NCBI GenBank assembly: GCA_963830385.1
Contig: CAWHMD010000005.1
Coordinates: 124,001-188,000 of the forward strand
DNA from: Bog-532 sp963830385
Lineage (GTDB): Bacteria > Actinomycetota > Actinomycetes > Streptosporangiales > Streptosporangiaceae
Length of the DNA: 64,000 nucleotides
Direction: 5' to 3'
Part shown: one piece after another, positions 8,118-16,533 of the stretch
Layout of the letters: each line of letters begins with the position of its first letter
Position numbering within the stretch: the first letter of the stretch is position 1
Program-made: the position numbers and the translations under genes
Notes under the pieces: model-generated
The model's input: only the letters and a program-made list of their open reading frames with translations
What the model was told of the DNA's origin: nothing
The model's database searches: none

Positions 8118-10168
8118 GTTTCGCCACGTCGCGGCGCGGCGGCGGGTCTGACCCGCTGCCGCGCCGCCTGGCCACGTGGGGCCGCCGGCTGGGCCCGCTC
8201 GGCTGGCTCGGCCCGAGCCTGGTGCTGATCGCGGGGATCATCGTTTACCCCGCGATCGAGATGGTCAGGACCTCGTTCCTCAAGTTCAACTCGATCGGGC
8301 TGGCCGGGGGCTCGGCCGGCACCGGCAACTACAAGACGCTGTTCGACGAGCCCGCGCTCGGCCACGTGCTGATCAACACCGTGCTGTGGGTGGTGCTGGT
8401 CGTCGCGTTCACGATCGGGATCTCGCTCGGGCTGGCCCAGTTCCTGAACAAGCGGTTCCCGGGCCGCCGGATCGTGCGCTGGGCCCTGATCGTGCCCTGG
8501 GCCGCCTCCCTGGTGATGACCGCGACCGTCTGGCGGTACATCTACGAGGGTGCCTACGGCATGCTCAACCGGGTCTTCCTCGACCTCGGGCTGATCCACA
8601 CCCCGGTCGAGTGGTACCAGGACAACTCCACCAACTTCTGGTGCCTGATCGTCGTCGGCATCGTGGTGTCGATCCCGTTCAGCACGTTCGTCATGCTGGC
8701 TGGGCTGCAGGCCATCCCGGCCGACGTGTACGAGGCGGCCAAGGTGGACGGGGCCGGGGCCTGGCAGACCTACCGCAAGGTGACGTTCCCGCTGCTGCGG
8801 CCGGCCCTGCTCACCTCCAGCGTGCTGAACGTGATCTACGTGTTCAACTCGTTCCCGATCATCTGGGTCATCACCGGGAAGCTGCCGGGCGACCAGACCG
8901 ACACCACGATCACGTTCATGTACAAGATCGCCTTCACCTACCGGCTGGACGTCGGCGAGGCGGCCGCGATGTCCGTGATCAACGTGGTCTTCCTGCTCAT
9001 CGCGGTCAGCGTGTTCCTGCGCCGGGTGCGCTGGAACGCCGGCGACGACGGTACCGGGCGGCCGGGACGCTCCGGCCCCGGGTTCCTCCGGCGCCGGGCG
9101 CGGGCGGTGTTCGCACCCCGGGTGACCGGGGCCGCGATGACCGCGGCGGCCGCTGGGGCGCATGGTCCCGGTGTGACCGGCGTTACTGCTGGGAACACTA
9201 ATGGCGGTGGGGGCCGCGGGCTGCTCGGGGCCGATTCCCCGGCTGTCGGTGAACCCGGAAAACGTGCCCACCGCCCGGTGCCGGCACCGCGGCCACCTGG
9301 TCCCGGTGAGCGGCTCGGCAAGGCCCTCGGACGGCTGTGGTCACCGGTCCGGCCGGCCGGGCTGATGTTCGGCGGCGCCGTCGTGGCCGCATTCTTCCTG
9401 GCTCCCTACGTGGTGATGTTCCTGGGGGCGCTCAAGTCCCAGCAGGACCTGTTCCACAACCCGGCGCTGTACCTACCGACGCACTGGCAGTGGGGCAACT
9501 TCGCGCACGTATGGAAGATCATCCCGCTCGCCACCTACCTGGAGAACAGCCTGATCGTGGCGGCCGTCTCGACCGCGATCGTGCTGCTGGTCTCGCTGCC
9601 GGCCGCCTACTACACGGCCCGGCACGACTTCCGCGGCAAGCGCGCGTTCCTGTACCTGGTGCTGATCACGCAGATGTTTGCCCCGGTGGCGCTGGTGATC
9701 GGGATCTACCGCGAGGTGACCCTGTTCAACGGCGCGGTGAACAGCTACTGGGCGCTGATCCTGGTCGACTCGGCGTTCAACCTGGCGTTCTCGATCTGGA
9801 TCCTGAACGGCTACCTGGCCAGCATCCCCAAGGAGATCGAGGACGCGGCGATGGTGGACGGCGCGGGCCGGCTGCGGACGATGTTCCGGGTCGTGCTGCC
9901 GCTGGCCAAGCCGGGCATCGTGACCGCCGTGATCTTCACGTTCATCCAGGTCTGGAACGAGTTCGTCGTGGCCGAGACGATCTTCAACAACCCGACCGTG
10001 AACCGGGAGACGCTGACCGTCGGCATCAACGCCTTCGTCGGCCTCTACCAGACCCAGTACCAGTACCTGTTCGTCGCGTCGATCATCGGCATCGTGCCGG
10101 TGGTGGTGCTGTTCGCGTTCATCGAGAAGTACCTGGTGGGCGGGCTCACCGCGGGCAGTATCCGGTAA
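8114..10168 (+). CDS. Fused two-domain sugar ABC permease (MalF-like plus MalG-like)
   Basis: One uninterrupted 684-residue frame encodes both membrane subunits normally made as two proteins. The MalF-like half (residues 1 to about 305) carries EAA-loop EAAKVDGAGAWQTYRKVTF (about 206-225). The MalG-like half (about 415-684) carries EDAAMVDGAGRLRTMFRVV (about 575-593). Each half has about six transmembrane helices. The 110-residue linker is rich in Gly, Pro, Arg and Ala. Since both EAA loops are kept, each should contact one ATPase protomer. The start overlaps the binding-protein stop. A missed stop or internal start in the linker is possible, but no stop interrupts the frame. Confidence 0.85.
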   Translation: MSFATSRRGGGSDPLPRRLATWGRRLGPLGWLGPSLVLIAGIIVYPAIEMVRTSFLKFNSIGLAGGSAGTGNYKTLFDEPALGHVLINTVLWVVLVVAFTIGISLGLAQFLNKRFPGRRIVRWALIVPWAASLVMTATVWRYIYEGAYGMLNRVFLDLGLIHTPVEWYQDNSTNFWCLIVVGIVVSIPFSTFVMLAGLQAIPADVYEAAKVDGAGAWQTYRKVTFPLLRPALLTSSVLNVIYVFNSFPIIWVITGKLPGDQTDTTITFMYKIAFTYRLDVGEAAAMSVINVVFLLIAVSVFLRRVRWNAGDDGTGRPGRSGPGFLRRRARAVFAPRVTGAAMTAAAAGAHGPGVTGVTAGNTNGGGGRGLLGADSPAVGEPGKRAHRPVPAPRPPGPGERLGKALGRLWSPVRPAGLMFGGAVVAAFFLAPYVVMFLGALKSQQDLFHNPALYLPTHWQWGNFAHVWKIIPLATYLENSLIVAAVSTAIVLLVSLPAAYYTARHDFRGKRAFLYLVLITQMFAPVALVIGIYREVTLFNGAVNSYWALILVDSAFNLAFSIWILNGYLASIPKEIEDAAMVDGAGRLRTMFRVVLPLAKPGIVTAVIFTFIQVWNEFVVAETIFNNPTVNRETLTVGINAFVGLYQTQYQYLFVASIIGIVPVVVLFAFIEKYLVGGLTAGSIR

Positions 10169-10184
10169 CGGCCGGGTCCGGTTC

Positions 10185-10245
10185 GACCAGGGTGGCCAGG
10201 GCCGCCGCGGTGCAGGGGATCGCGGCGGCCCGGTCCACCCTGGTC
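10185..10245 (+). terminator. Large hairpin ending the sugar ABC operon
   Basis: Outer arms GACCAGGGTGG/CCACCCTGGTC (11 bp, perfect) and inner arms GGGCCGCCGCG/CGCGGCGGCCC (11 bp, perfect) are separated by 3-nt internal loops and an 11-nt terminal loop. It starts 17 bp after the permease stop. There is no U-tract, as is common for actinobacterial terminators. Confidence 0.75.
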
Positions 10246-10346
10246 CAGGGCCAGCGGAGCGGGGTCAGCTCCTCAGTGCTGCGCCGGAGCACTGGGCCGT
10301 TAGCTTCTTGCTGTTATCACGTGGTGACGGGTGCAAGGATGAGCCA

Positions 10347-11585
10347 GTGGTGACCGCCTCGCACGCCTTCCCGCTGGAGCCCACCCCGATACGGGTGCCC
10401 GGCGAGGTACTCGATGATCTGCGCGCCCGGCTCGCGCTGACCCGCCCGCCGCTGGACGAGGGGAATGCGGACTGGTCCTACGGGGTGCCGGACAGCTATC
10501 TGCGGGGGCTGGTCGCCTACTGGCGGGACGGCTATGACTGGCGCCGGGCCGAGGCCGCCATCAACGGTTACGAGCAGTACCAGGTGAACGTCGCCGGTGT
10601 CCCGGTGCACTTCATGCGCAAGCCCGGCCGCGGTCCGCGGCCGATCCCGTTGATCCTCACCCACGGCTGGCCGTGGACGTTCTGGCACTGGTCGAAGGTG
10701 ATCGACCCGCTCGCCGACCCGGCCGCGTCCGGCGGTGACCCCGCCGACGCGTTCGACGTGATCGTGCCGTCCCTGCCCGGCTTCGGGTTCCCCGGCCCGC
10801 TCACCGGCTTTCCCGATGTCAACTTCTGGAAGGTCGCCGACCTCTGGCACACGCTGATGACCGAGACCCTCGGCTACGAGAGGTATGCCGCCGGGGGCTG
10901 CGACATCGGCGGGATCATCTCCAGCCAGCTCGGCCACAAGTACGCCGGCGAGCTGTACGGCATCCACATCGGCTCCGGGCTGCCGCTGAACTTCTTCACC
11001 GGCCCCCGCGCCTGGGACCTCGCCCGCAATCGCCCCCTGACCGACGACCAGCCCGCCGACGTCCGCGCCCGCATCATCGAGATGGACCACCGGTCGGCGT
11101 CCCACCTCGCCGTGCACATGCTCGACGGCGCCACCCTGGCCCACGGGCTGAGCGACTCACCGGCCGGACTGCTCGCCTGGCTGCTGGAACGCTGGAACGC
11201 CTGGAGCGACAACGGCGGCGACCTCGAGTCCGTCTTCACCCAGGACGACCTGCTCACCCACGCCACGATCTACTGGGTCAACAACTCCATCGCCACGTCG
11301 ATGCGGTACTACGCGAACGCCAACCGCTACCCCTGGGCCCCCGCGCACGATCGCACCCCGGTCGTGCAGGCCCCGGTCGGTCTCACCTTCGTCACCTACG
11401 AGAACCCGCCCGGCATCCACACCGCCAGCGAGCGCGTCCAGGCGTTCACGACCGGCCCCCAGGCGCGGTGGTTCAACCACGTCAACGTCAGCGCCCACGA
11501 CCATGGCGGCCACTTCATCCCCTGGGAGAACCCCGGTGCCTGGGTTGGCGACCTGCGCCGCACCTTCCGCGGCCGCAGGCCCTGA
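10347..11585 (+). CDS. Epoxide hydrolase (EHN domain plus alpha/beta hydrolase)
   Basis: A 412-residue cytoplasmic enzyme expected to open epoxides with water to form vicinal diols. The N-terminal EHN segment (PIRVPGEVLDDLRARLALTR and WRDGYDWRRAEAAIN) is followed by the oxyanion-hole motif HGWPW and the nucleophile elbow GGCDIGG, with Asp as nucleophile. C-terminal HDHGGHF supplies the catalytic His. The architecture matches microsomal/juvenile-hormone epoxide-hydrolase relatives in actinomycetes. GTG 10347 has AAGGA 7 nt upstream; GTG 10350 is an alternative. It is monocistronic and convergent with a sigma-factor gene. Confidence 0.88.
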   Translation: MVTASHAFPLEPTPIRVPGEVLDDLRARLALTRPPLDEGNADWSYGVPDSYLRGLVAYWRDGYDWRRAEAAINGYEQYQVNVAGVPVHFMRKPGRGPRPIPLILTHGWPWTFWHWSKVIDPLADPAASGGDPADAFDVIVPSLPGFGFPGPLTGFPDVNFWKVADLWHTLMTETLGYERYAAGGCDIGGIISSQLGHKYAGELYGIHIGSGLPLNFFTGPRAWDLARNRPLTDDQPADVRARIIEMDHRSASHLAVHMLDGATLAHGLSDSPAGLLAWLLERWNAWSDNGGDLESVFTQDDLLTHATIYWVNNSIATSMRYYANANRYPWAPAHDRTPVVQAPVGLTFVTYENPPGIHTASERVQAFTTGPQARWFNHVNVSAHDHGGHFIPWENPGAWVGDLRRTFRGRRP

Positions 11586-11596
11586 TGGCCCGGGGC

Positions 11597-12580
11597 TCAG
11601 GGGGTGGCGAGCCAGGGGCGGAGTTTGTCGGGGTTGCGGACGGCCCAGACGCGGGTGATGCGGCCGGCCGCGATGGCGAACGCGAACACCGCGACCGTCA
11701 CCCCTTCGTACTGGGCGATCAGGCCGGGCTGGCCGTTGACGGTGCGTTCGAGCATGGTGAGGCCGGGTGCGCTGACGGCCAGGTCGGCCAGGTAGGTGGC
11801 GATCTGCTGGGCGCCGTGGATGGGGGCCAGCGCGGCGGCGACCACGCCACCGCCGTCGGCGATGACGGTGGCGTCGGGGTCGAGCAGGCCGACGATGGCG
11901 CCGATGTCCTGGGCTTCCCAGGCTCGCCTGAAGTCGCGGATCACCCCGGCCCGCTCGGCCGCGGGGGCCGCCGGCGGCTGGGCTGAGTCCACCCGGCGGC
12001 GGGCGTGCGAAGCCAGCTGCCGGCAGGCGGCCGGGGTCCGGCCGGTGATCGTCGCGACCTCGGCGAAGGGGTAGCCGAAGATGTCGTGCAGGACGAACGC
12101 GACCCGCTCGGCCGGGGTCATCGAGTCGAGCACGACCAGGAACGCCATGCTGACCGACTCGTCCAGGGTGACCCGGTCGGCCGGGTCGGGAGGCAGGCCG
12201 CCCGGCCCGCCGCTGCGCCACTCCCCCGGTTCGGGCAGCGGCTCGGGGATCCATTCACCGACGTAGCGCTCGCGCCGGACCCGGGCCGAGCGGAGCTGGT
12301 CCAGGCAGATCCGGGTGGCGACCGTGGTCAGCCAGGCGCCCGGGGTCTCGATGGCGTCCTGCTGGGGCCGGGACAGCGCGTACCAGCGGGTGTAGGTCTC
12401 CTGCACGGCGTCCTCGGCGTCGGCCAGCGAGCCGAGCAGCCGGTAGGCGAGGTTGAGCAGCTGGCGCCGTTCGCCCATGACCGCGCGCAGGCCCGGATCA
12501 GGTGTGTCCACCTCGCCGTGGGACGTTTTCCGTTCTTCCCTGGGTTGCGGGCTCATGGTGCTGCCGACCCTCCTGGTCAT
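11597..12580 (-). CDS. ECF sigma factor, ECF41-like, with C-terminal SnoaL domain
   Basis: A 327-residue extracytoplasmic-function sigma factor. Region 2 spans about residues 35-105 (AYRLLGSLADAEDAVQETYT) and region 4 about 140-200. The linker motif WIPEP (110-114), the DGGG motif and the C-terminal NPDKL are the hallmarks of the ECF41 group, whose SnoaL-like C-terminal domain regulates sigma activity in place of a separate anti-sigma factor. The divergent SnoaL-protein gene has a promoter resembling the ECF41 consensus. An in-frame ATG eight codons later is a possible alternative start. The signal sensed is unknown. Confidence 0.88.
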   Translation of the reverse strand: MTRRVGSTMSPQPREERKTSHGEVDTPDPGLRAVMGERRQLLNLAYRLLGSLADAEDAVQETYTRWYALSRPQQDAIETPGAWLTTVATRICLDQLRSARVRRERYVGEWIPEPLPEPGEWRSGGPGGLPPDPADRVTLDESVSMAFLVVLDSMTPAERVAFVLHDIFGYPFAEVATITGRTPAACRQLASHARRRVDSAQPPAAPAAERAGVIRDFRRAWEAQDIGAIVGLLDPDATVIADGGGVVAAALAPIHGAQQIATYLADLAVSAPGLTMLERTVNGQPGLIAQYEGVTVAVFAFAIAAGRITRVWAVRNPDKLRPWLATP

Positions 12581-12623
12581 CGTTGCTCACCAGTCCGACG
12601 CGACACCCCACCGGAATGTCAGG

Positions 12624-12650
12624 CCTCACACCCGGCCGCGCTTCCCCGTC
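12624..12650 (+). promoter_or_regulatory. ECF41-type promoter candidate for the SnoaL-protein gene
   Basis: CCTCACA (12624-12630), 16 bp, then CGTC (12647-12650) matches the published ECF41 pattern TGTCACA-N16-CGTC except for its first two bases. It is 29 bp upstream of the divergent start codon, consistent with the neighbouring sigma factor driving this gene. Confidence 0.5.
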
Positions 12651-12678
12651 GGATCGCTGAGACGAGAAGGAGGCAACC

Positions 12679-13137
12679 ATGTCCGTACCGACGGGGCAAC
12701 TGCGGGCCATCGCCGACCGGGTGGAGATCGAGGCGCTGCGGGGTGAGTTCACCGACGCGGCGATGATGCGCGACTACGACCGGGCCGCGTCGCTGTTCAC
12801 CGTGGACGGGGCGCTGCGGATGCCCAACATCCCGGCCGAGCTCATCGGGCAGGACGCGATCCGCGCCTGGGGCACCCGGGTGCCGGAGTTCGTGGACTTC
12901 CTGATCCAGACCACGCACCCGGGCTCGATCCAGCTGGACGGCGACACCGCGTCCGGGCGCGCCTACCTGCAGGAACTGGTGCGTACCAGCGACGGCCGCT
13001 CAGAGCTGAACTTCGCGATCTACCACGACCGCTACCAGCGCACCGCCGACGGCTGGAAGTTCACCGAGCGGGTCTACGAGGTCCGGTACCGCGACAGCAC
13101 GCCGCTGGCGGGCTCGGCCCCCAGCCCCGGGGGCTAG
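12679..13137 (+). CDS. SnoaL-like / NTF2-fold protein
   Basis: A 152-residue single-domain protein of the SnoaL_4 type (polyketide-cyclase-like, NTF2 fold). FTDAAMMRDYDRAASLFTVDG and the closing WKFTERVYEVRYRD are typical of the family. The fold hosts cyclases, isomerases and lone binding proteins, so no reaction can be assigned. ATG has AAGGAGG 6 nt upstream. It is divergent from the ECF41-like sigma factor, and ECF41 regulons typically include an adjacent small enzyme gene, which makes it the likely sigma target. Confidence 0.8.
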   Translation: MSVPTGQLRAIADRVEIEALRGEFTDAAMMRDYDRAASLFTVDGALRMPNIPAELIGQDAIRAWGTRVPEFVDFLIQTTHPGSIQLDGDTASGRAYLQELVRTSDGRSELNFAIYHDRYQRTADGWKFTERVYEVRYRDSTPLAGSAPSPGG

Positions 13138-13727
13138 GCGCGGGCGAGCGCGGCGAGGTGGTCGTCCAGCACCGTCAGCGCCCACTGGACCGGGGTCTGC
13201 TTGGGGGTGGTGAGGAGCTGGAGGCGCAGCCCGTCGAGCAGGACCCGCAGGCGTGCCGCCTCATGGTCCGCGTCGAGGTGGGCCGGCAGGGCGCCCGCCC
13301 GGATGAGGTGGGCGATGCGGGCGGCGAGCGGTTCCTGGAGGCGCTGGGCGGCCCCCTCGGAGGCTCCGGCGAGGGCGGGCTCGATGGCCACCTGGGCCAG
13401 GAAGGCCAGGTGGACCAGGGCCTCTTCGTGCCGCTCGGCGTCCAGCGGGAGCAGCTCGACGGCGGCGAGCCGCAGGTCGCCCATGGTCATCCCGCCGTCG
13501 GTGCCGCGCCGGATCCGTTCATCGACGCGCTCCCCGACCCGCCACAGGGCGGCGGCGACCAGCTCGTCCTTGTTCGGGAAGTAGTACCGGATCGACCCGA
13601 TCGACCAGCCCGACTGTTTGGCGACGTCGGCCAGCGTGGTCCCGGCGAGCCCGTTGCGGGCGATCGCCGCGCAGGCCGCGTCGGCGAGCTCGCGCCGGCG
13701 GGCGGGGTGATCTACCTCTTTCGGCAT
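13134..13727 (-). CDS. TetR-family transcriptional regulator
   Basis: A 197-residue repressor with an N-terminal TetR helix-turn-helix (about residues 10-55, LADVAKQSGWSIGSIRYYFPNKDEL) and an all-alpha ligand domain. The last codons overlap the convergent SnoaL gene by 4 bp. It is divergent from the F420-type oxidoreductase, and the intervening DNA contains three evenly spaced TTAGCAT half-sites plus an inverted ATGCTA, so it very likely controls that gene and itself. The ligand is unknown. Confidence 0.88.
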   Translation of the reverse strand: MPKEVDHPARRRELADAACAAIARNGLAGTTLADVAKQSGWSIGSIRYYFPNKDELVAAALWRVGERVDERIRRGTDGGMTMGDLRLAAVELLPLDAERHEEALVHLAFLAQVAIEPALAGASEGAAQRLQEPLAARIAHLIRAGALPAHLDADHEAARLRVLLDGLRLQLLTTPKQTPVQWALTVLDDHLAALARA

Positions 13728-13736
13728 GCGCTTAAT

Positions 13737-13781
13737 TTAGCATTGCCGTATTAGCATGTCCGTATTAGCATGATTATGCTA
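13737..13781. promoter_or_regulatory. TetR operator array: three TTAGCAT half-sites and one inverted half-site
   Basis: TTAGCAT occurs at 13737-13743, 13751-13757 and 13765-13771, exactly 14 bp apart. The last two are inside a 13-bp exact direct repeat (13746-13758 and 13760-13772). The third pairs with ATGCTA to form the perfect palindrome TAGCAT-GATT-ATGCTA (13766-13781). It lies just upstream of the TetR start. Confidence 0.75.
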
Positions 13782-13846
13782 GAAAGATCGCGGCGCGCCA
13801 GCCGATGCGCACGAGTCCAACTCGCGCCAGCCCGACAGGAGTCACC

Positions 13847-14593
13847 ATGCCGTTCACCTCCGCCACCCTGGCGGCCAGCACGCCGACCACACCCAGCGAC
13901 CCCCCCGAGCCCACGGACCCTATGGACCCCACGGACCCCTTTGACCCCGCCGACCCCACGGGAAAGACGGGGGGCGGCCGGCCCCGGCCGCGCTTCAGCG
14001 TGCCGCGGGGGCTGATCGCCGGGACCCTGGTCGCCCTCGCCCTGGCCTGGGGCCCGTACGAGGTCATCCCCCGGTCCAGCCTGCTGATGGCGCAGGTGGA
14101 GACCGGCATCTACCTGGGCCTGCTGTTGCTCACCATCGGCAGCCGCCGGGCCAAGGTGCTGCTGATCCGCGTCGTCCAGCGCTACGCGCTCAACCCGCTG
14201 TTCAAGGCGCTGTTCACGATCGGCATCAACCCCTACGGGCTGGCGATCCTGGAGACCCGCGGCCACCGTAGCGGCCGGGTGCGCCGGGTCCCGGTCGGCA
14301 ACGGCCGCACGGGTGACACCTTCTGGATCATCGCCGAGCACGGCAGCCGGGCCGGCTGGGTGCACAACATCCGGCACGACCCCCACGTCCGGATCCGGCT
14401 CCGGCTCGGGCTGCGCCACCGCTGGGTGGAGGGCATCGCCACCGTGCGCCCCGACGAGGACCCGCTGGCCCGTCAGCGGCGGGTCATCGCCTGGCACCCG
14501 CTGCGCGCCCTCAACGCCGTCAACGTCCGCGCGCTCGGCGCCGACCTGCTGGCCGTGCACGTCCAGCTCGACCTCCCCGGGAAGAGGAGCTAG
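13847..14593 (+). CDS. Nitroreductase-family deazaflavin (F420)-dependent oxidoreductase-like protein
   Basis: A 248-residue protein. An N-terminal Pro/Asp/Thr-rich low-complexity segment (DPPEPTDPMDPTDPFDP, about residues 18-34) and a hydrophobic helix precede a DDN-type split beta-barrel: GLAILETRGHRSGRVRRVPV, FWIIAEHGSRAGWVHNIRHD and a C-terminal ADLLAVHVQLDL. Relatives bind coenzyme F420 and reduce nitro compounds or quinones. The predicted helices suggest membrane association. ATG 13847 has AGGAG 6 nt upstream; upstream in-frame codons lack an RBS. Divergent TetR control is likely. Confidence 0.8.
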   Translation: MPFTSATLAASTPTTPSDPPEPTDPMDPTDPFDPADPTGKTGGGRPRPRFSVPRGLIAGTLVALALAWGPYEVIPRSSLLMAQVETGIYLGLLLLTIGSRRAKVLLIRVVQRYALNPLFKALFTIGINPYGLAILETRGHRSGRVRRVPVGNGRTGDTFWIIAEHGSRAGWVHNIRHDPHVRIRLRLGLRHRWVEGIATVRPDEDPLARQRRVIAWHPLRALNAVNVRALGADLLAVHVQLDLPGKRS

Positions 14594-15891
14594 GCCCGGG
14601 TCCGGCGATCAGCCGTTCCCGGCCGGCCTGCCGGGTGCTTCAGCGAACGGTCCCGGGGCAGCAGCGCGCGGACGGCCAGGCCGGCCGCGAGCGCCCAGAA
14701 GGCCGCGCCGACGCCGAGGAAAGAAATGCCGGAGGCGGCGACCACGAACGTGATCGCCGCCGCCTCGCGGCCCTGGGCGGCGGTCAGCGCTCCGGCCAGC
14801 GAGGAGGCCAGCGTGCCGAGAAGCGCGAGGCCGGCCACGGCGCCGACCACGTCCGGTGGCGCGGCCCCGGTGACCGCGGCGAACGCGGCCGACAGGAGGG
14901 CCAGCACCAGGTAGGCCCAGCCGGCCGTCCAGGACGCGATCCAGCGCCGGCCCGGGTCCGGGTCGGCGTTGGGGGACGCGGCCATCGAGGCGGTGATCGC
15001 GGCCAGGTTGATCACGTGCCCGCCGGCCAGGGCGCCGGCCGCGGTGCCGGCCCCGGTCACGGTCATCGTCTCCCGCCACGGCACCTGGTAGCCGTAGGAG
15101 GCCATGATCGCGACGCCCGGCACGTTCTGCCCGGCCATGGTGACGACGTACAGCGGGATGGCCAGGCCGAGCAGGCTGGCGGGGGTCAGTGCCGGAACCG
15201 TCCAGGTCAGGTGCGGCAGGACCGACCCGTGCAGGCCGCCGTCGCGGGCCACGTCGATGCCGACGGCCGCGAGCGTGACCGCGAACGCGGCCGGCACGGC
15301 CCATGTGCGCGCGAACCGGAGCATGATCGCCCAGGTGATCAGGCCGGGGGCGACCAGCCAGGGATGGGCGGCCAGGCCGCGGACCGGGACCAGGCACAGC
15401 TCCAGCACGACCCCGGCCAGCATGGCCTGGGCGATCGGGGTGGGGATGGCGGCGATAAGGCGGCCCAGCCGCGGCCACAGCCCGGTGATCACGATCAGCC
15501 CGCCGACGACGGCGAACGCGCCGACCGCCGCGGGCCAGCCCCCGCGCACGACCCCGGTGCTGGCCAGCAGGGCCGCGCCGGGGGTCGACCAGGCCAGCGT
15601 GAGCGGGATCCGGTGCCGCCAGGACAGCCAAATGATGCCGAGCGCCTGGGTCACGCAGACGGCCAGCAGTCCCGAGGCGGCTTCGGCGGGCGAGGCGCCC
15701 ACCCCGCGCAGGCCGGTGAGGACGACCGTCGACGAGCTGGTGAAACCGACCAGCGCGGTGAGGATGCCGGCCAGGACCGGGCGGCCCGGCGGTTCGGCCG
15801 GTCCGGCCGCGGGCTGGTGGGGGGGTTCGGGGCCGGACTTGGCGCCGGGCCGATGGCCGGGCTGGTCTCCCACCGGGCCGACAGGTTCCAT
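14590..15891 (-). CDS. BenE-family benzoate/H+ symporter
   Basis: A 433-residue membrane protein with about 12 hydrophobic helices, matching the BenE family throughout (GFTSSSTVVLTGLRGVGASP; LAWSTPGAALLAS; AIPTPIAQAMLAGV; NVPGVAIMASYGYQVPW). It would import benzoate or a related aromatic acid with protons. No benzoate-degradation genes are in this window, so the substrate is uncertain. Its start lies 14 bp from a 34-bp palindrome shared with the divergent XRE-cupin regulator, which is its probable controller. The ATG has no clear RBS, suggesting a leaderless message. Confidence 0.88.
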   Translation of the reverse strand: MEPVGPVGDQPGHRPGAKSGPEPPHQPAAGPAEPPGRPVLAGILTALVGFTSSSTVVLTGLRGVGASPAEAASGLLAVCVTQALGIIWLSWRHRIPLTLAWSTPGAALLASTGVVRGGWPAAVGAFAVVGGLIVITGLWPRLGRLIAAIPTPIAQAMLAGVVLELCLVPVRGLAAHPWLVAPGLITWAIMLRFARTWAVPAAFAVTLAAVGIDVARDGGLHGSVLPHLTWTVPALTPASLLGLAIPLYVVTMAGQNVPGVAIMASYGYQVPWRETMTVTGAGTAAGALAGGHVINLAAITASMAASPNADPDPGRRWIASWTAGWAYLVLALLSAAFAAVTGAAPPDVVGAVAGLALLGTLASSLAGALTAAQGREAAAITFVVAASGISFLGVGAAFWALAAGLAVRALLPRDRSLKHPAGRPGTADRRTRA

Positions 15892-15904
15892 AAACAGAAC
15901 AATA

Positions 15905-15938
15905 ACGTTTTCCGTTCTTTATATAGAACAGAAAACGT
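15905..15938. promoter_or_regulatory. 34-bp palindromic operator between benE-like and XRE-cupin genes
   Basis: Arms ACGTTTTCCGTTCT (15905-15918) and AGAACAGAAAACGT (15925-15938) are complementary at 13 of 14 positions around a TTATAT centre. The AT-rich centre and flanks can host both divergent -10 elements, so a bound dimer would block both genes. Confidence 0.75.
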
Positions 15939-15951
15939 ACAATCGCTGGCT

Positions 15952-16533
15952 GTGGACGATCTGGCGCGTCTGGTCGGCGAGCGGGTGCGCGAGGCGCGGC
16001 TGGCGCGGGGGCTGTCGGTCGGGGCGCTCGCGGCGGCCGCGCACGTCGGCAAGGGGTCGCTCTCGGAGATCGAGAACGGCGCCCGCAACCCGACCATGAG
16101 CACGCTGTACGCGCTGGCTGGTGCGCTCGGGGTGCCGCTGGCGACGCTGATCGCGGACCGCCCCGGGGCGCGGGTCGCCTCGCCCGGGGTCGAGGCGCGG
16201 CTGCTCGACGTGAGCCGCGACGGCGCGCAGACGGTGGAGGTCTACCGGCTCCGGCTGGACGCCGGGGCCAGTTACCACTCCCCCGCCCACGGCTCCGGGG
16301 TGGTCGAGCACCTGCTGGTGACGGCCGGCCAGGCCCGCGCCGGGCGGCTCGGCGAGGAAGAGGAGATCGGGCCGGGCCAGGCGGCCCAGTGGGTCAGCGA
16401 CGTGGCCCACACCTACACGGCACTGGGAGACGTTCCGGTGGAATCGGTGCTGGTCATCCGGTCGCCGGGGGGAGCCATCCGGTCGCCGGGCGGGGCGGTC
16501 AGTCCATCAGGGCGGCCAGCAGCTGCGGGTTGA
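15952..16533 (+). CDS. XRE-family regulator with cupin domain
   Basis: A 193-residue regulator. Residues 1-65 form an XRE helix-turn-helix (VREARLARGLSVGALAAAA, HVGKGSLSEIENGARNPTM). Residues 75-165 form a cupin ligand domain (HSPAHGSGVVEHLLVTAGQA, GPGQAAQWVSDVAHTYTAL). This pairing with BenE transporters is common, and the effector is probably the transported acid. The GTG start lacks an RBS and may be leaderless. The tail repeats IRSPGGA and overlaps the GH5 remnant on the other strand, so the natural C-terminus may have been altered there. Confidence 0.85.
   Translation: MDDLARLVGERVREARLARGLSVGALAAAAHVGKGSLSEIENGARNPTMSTLYALAGALGVPLATLIADRPGARVASPGVEARLLDVSRDGAQTVEVYRLRLDAGASYHSPAHGSGVVEHLLVTAGQARAGRLGEEEEIGPGQAAQWVSDVAHTYTALGDVPVESVLVIRSPGGAIRSPGGAVSPSGRPAAAG

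Noticed and set aside
14635..15951. Long N-terminal extension of the XRE-cupin regulator frame
   Set aside because: The stretch lies antisense to the BenE gene and reads as a low-complexity shadow. The helix-turn-helix begins at GTG 15952.
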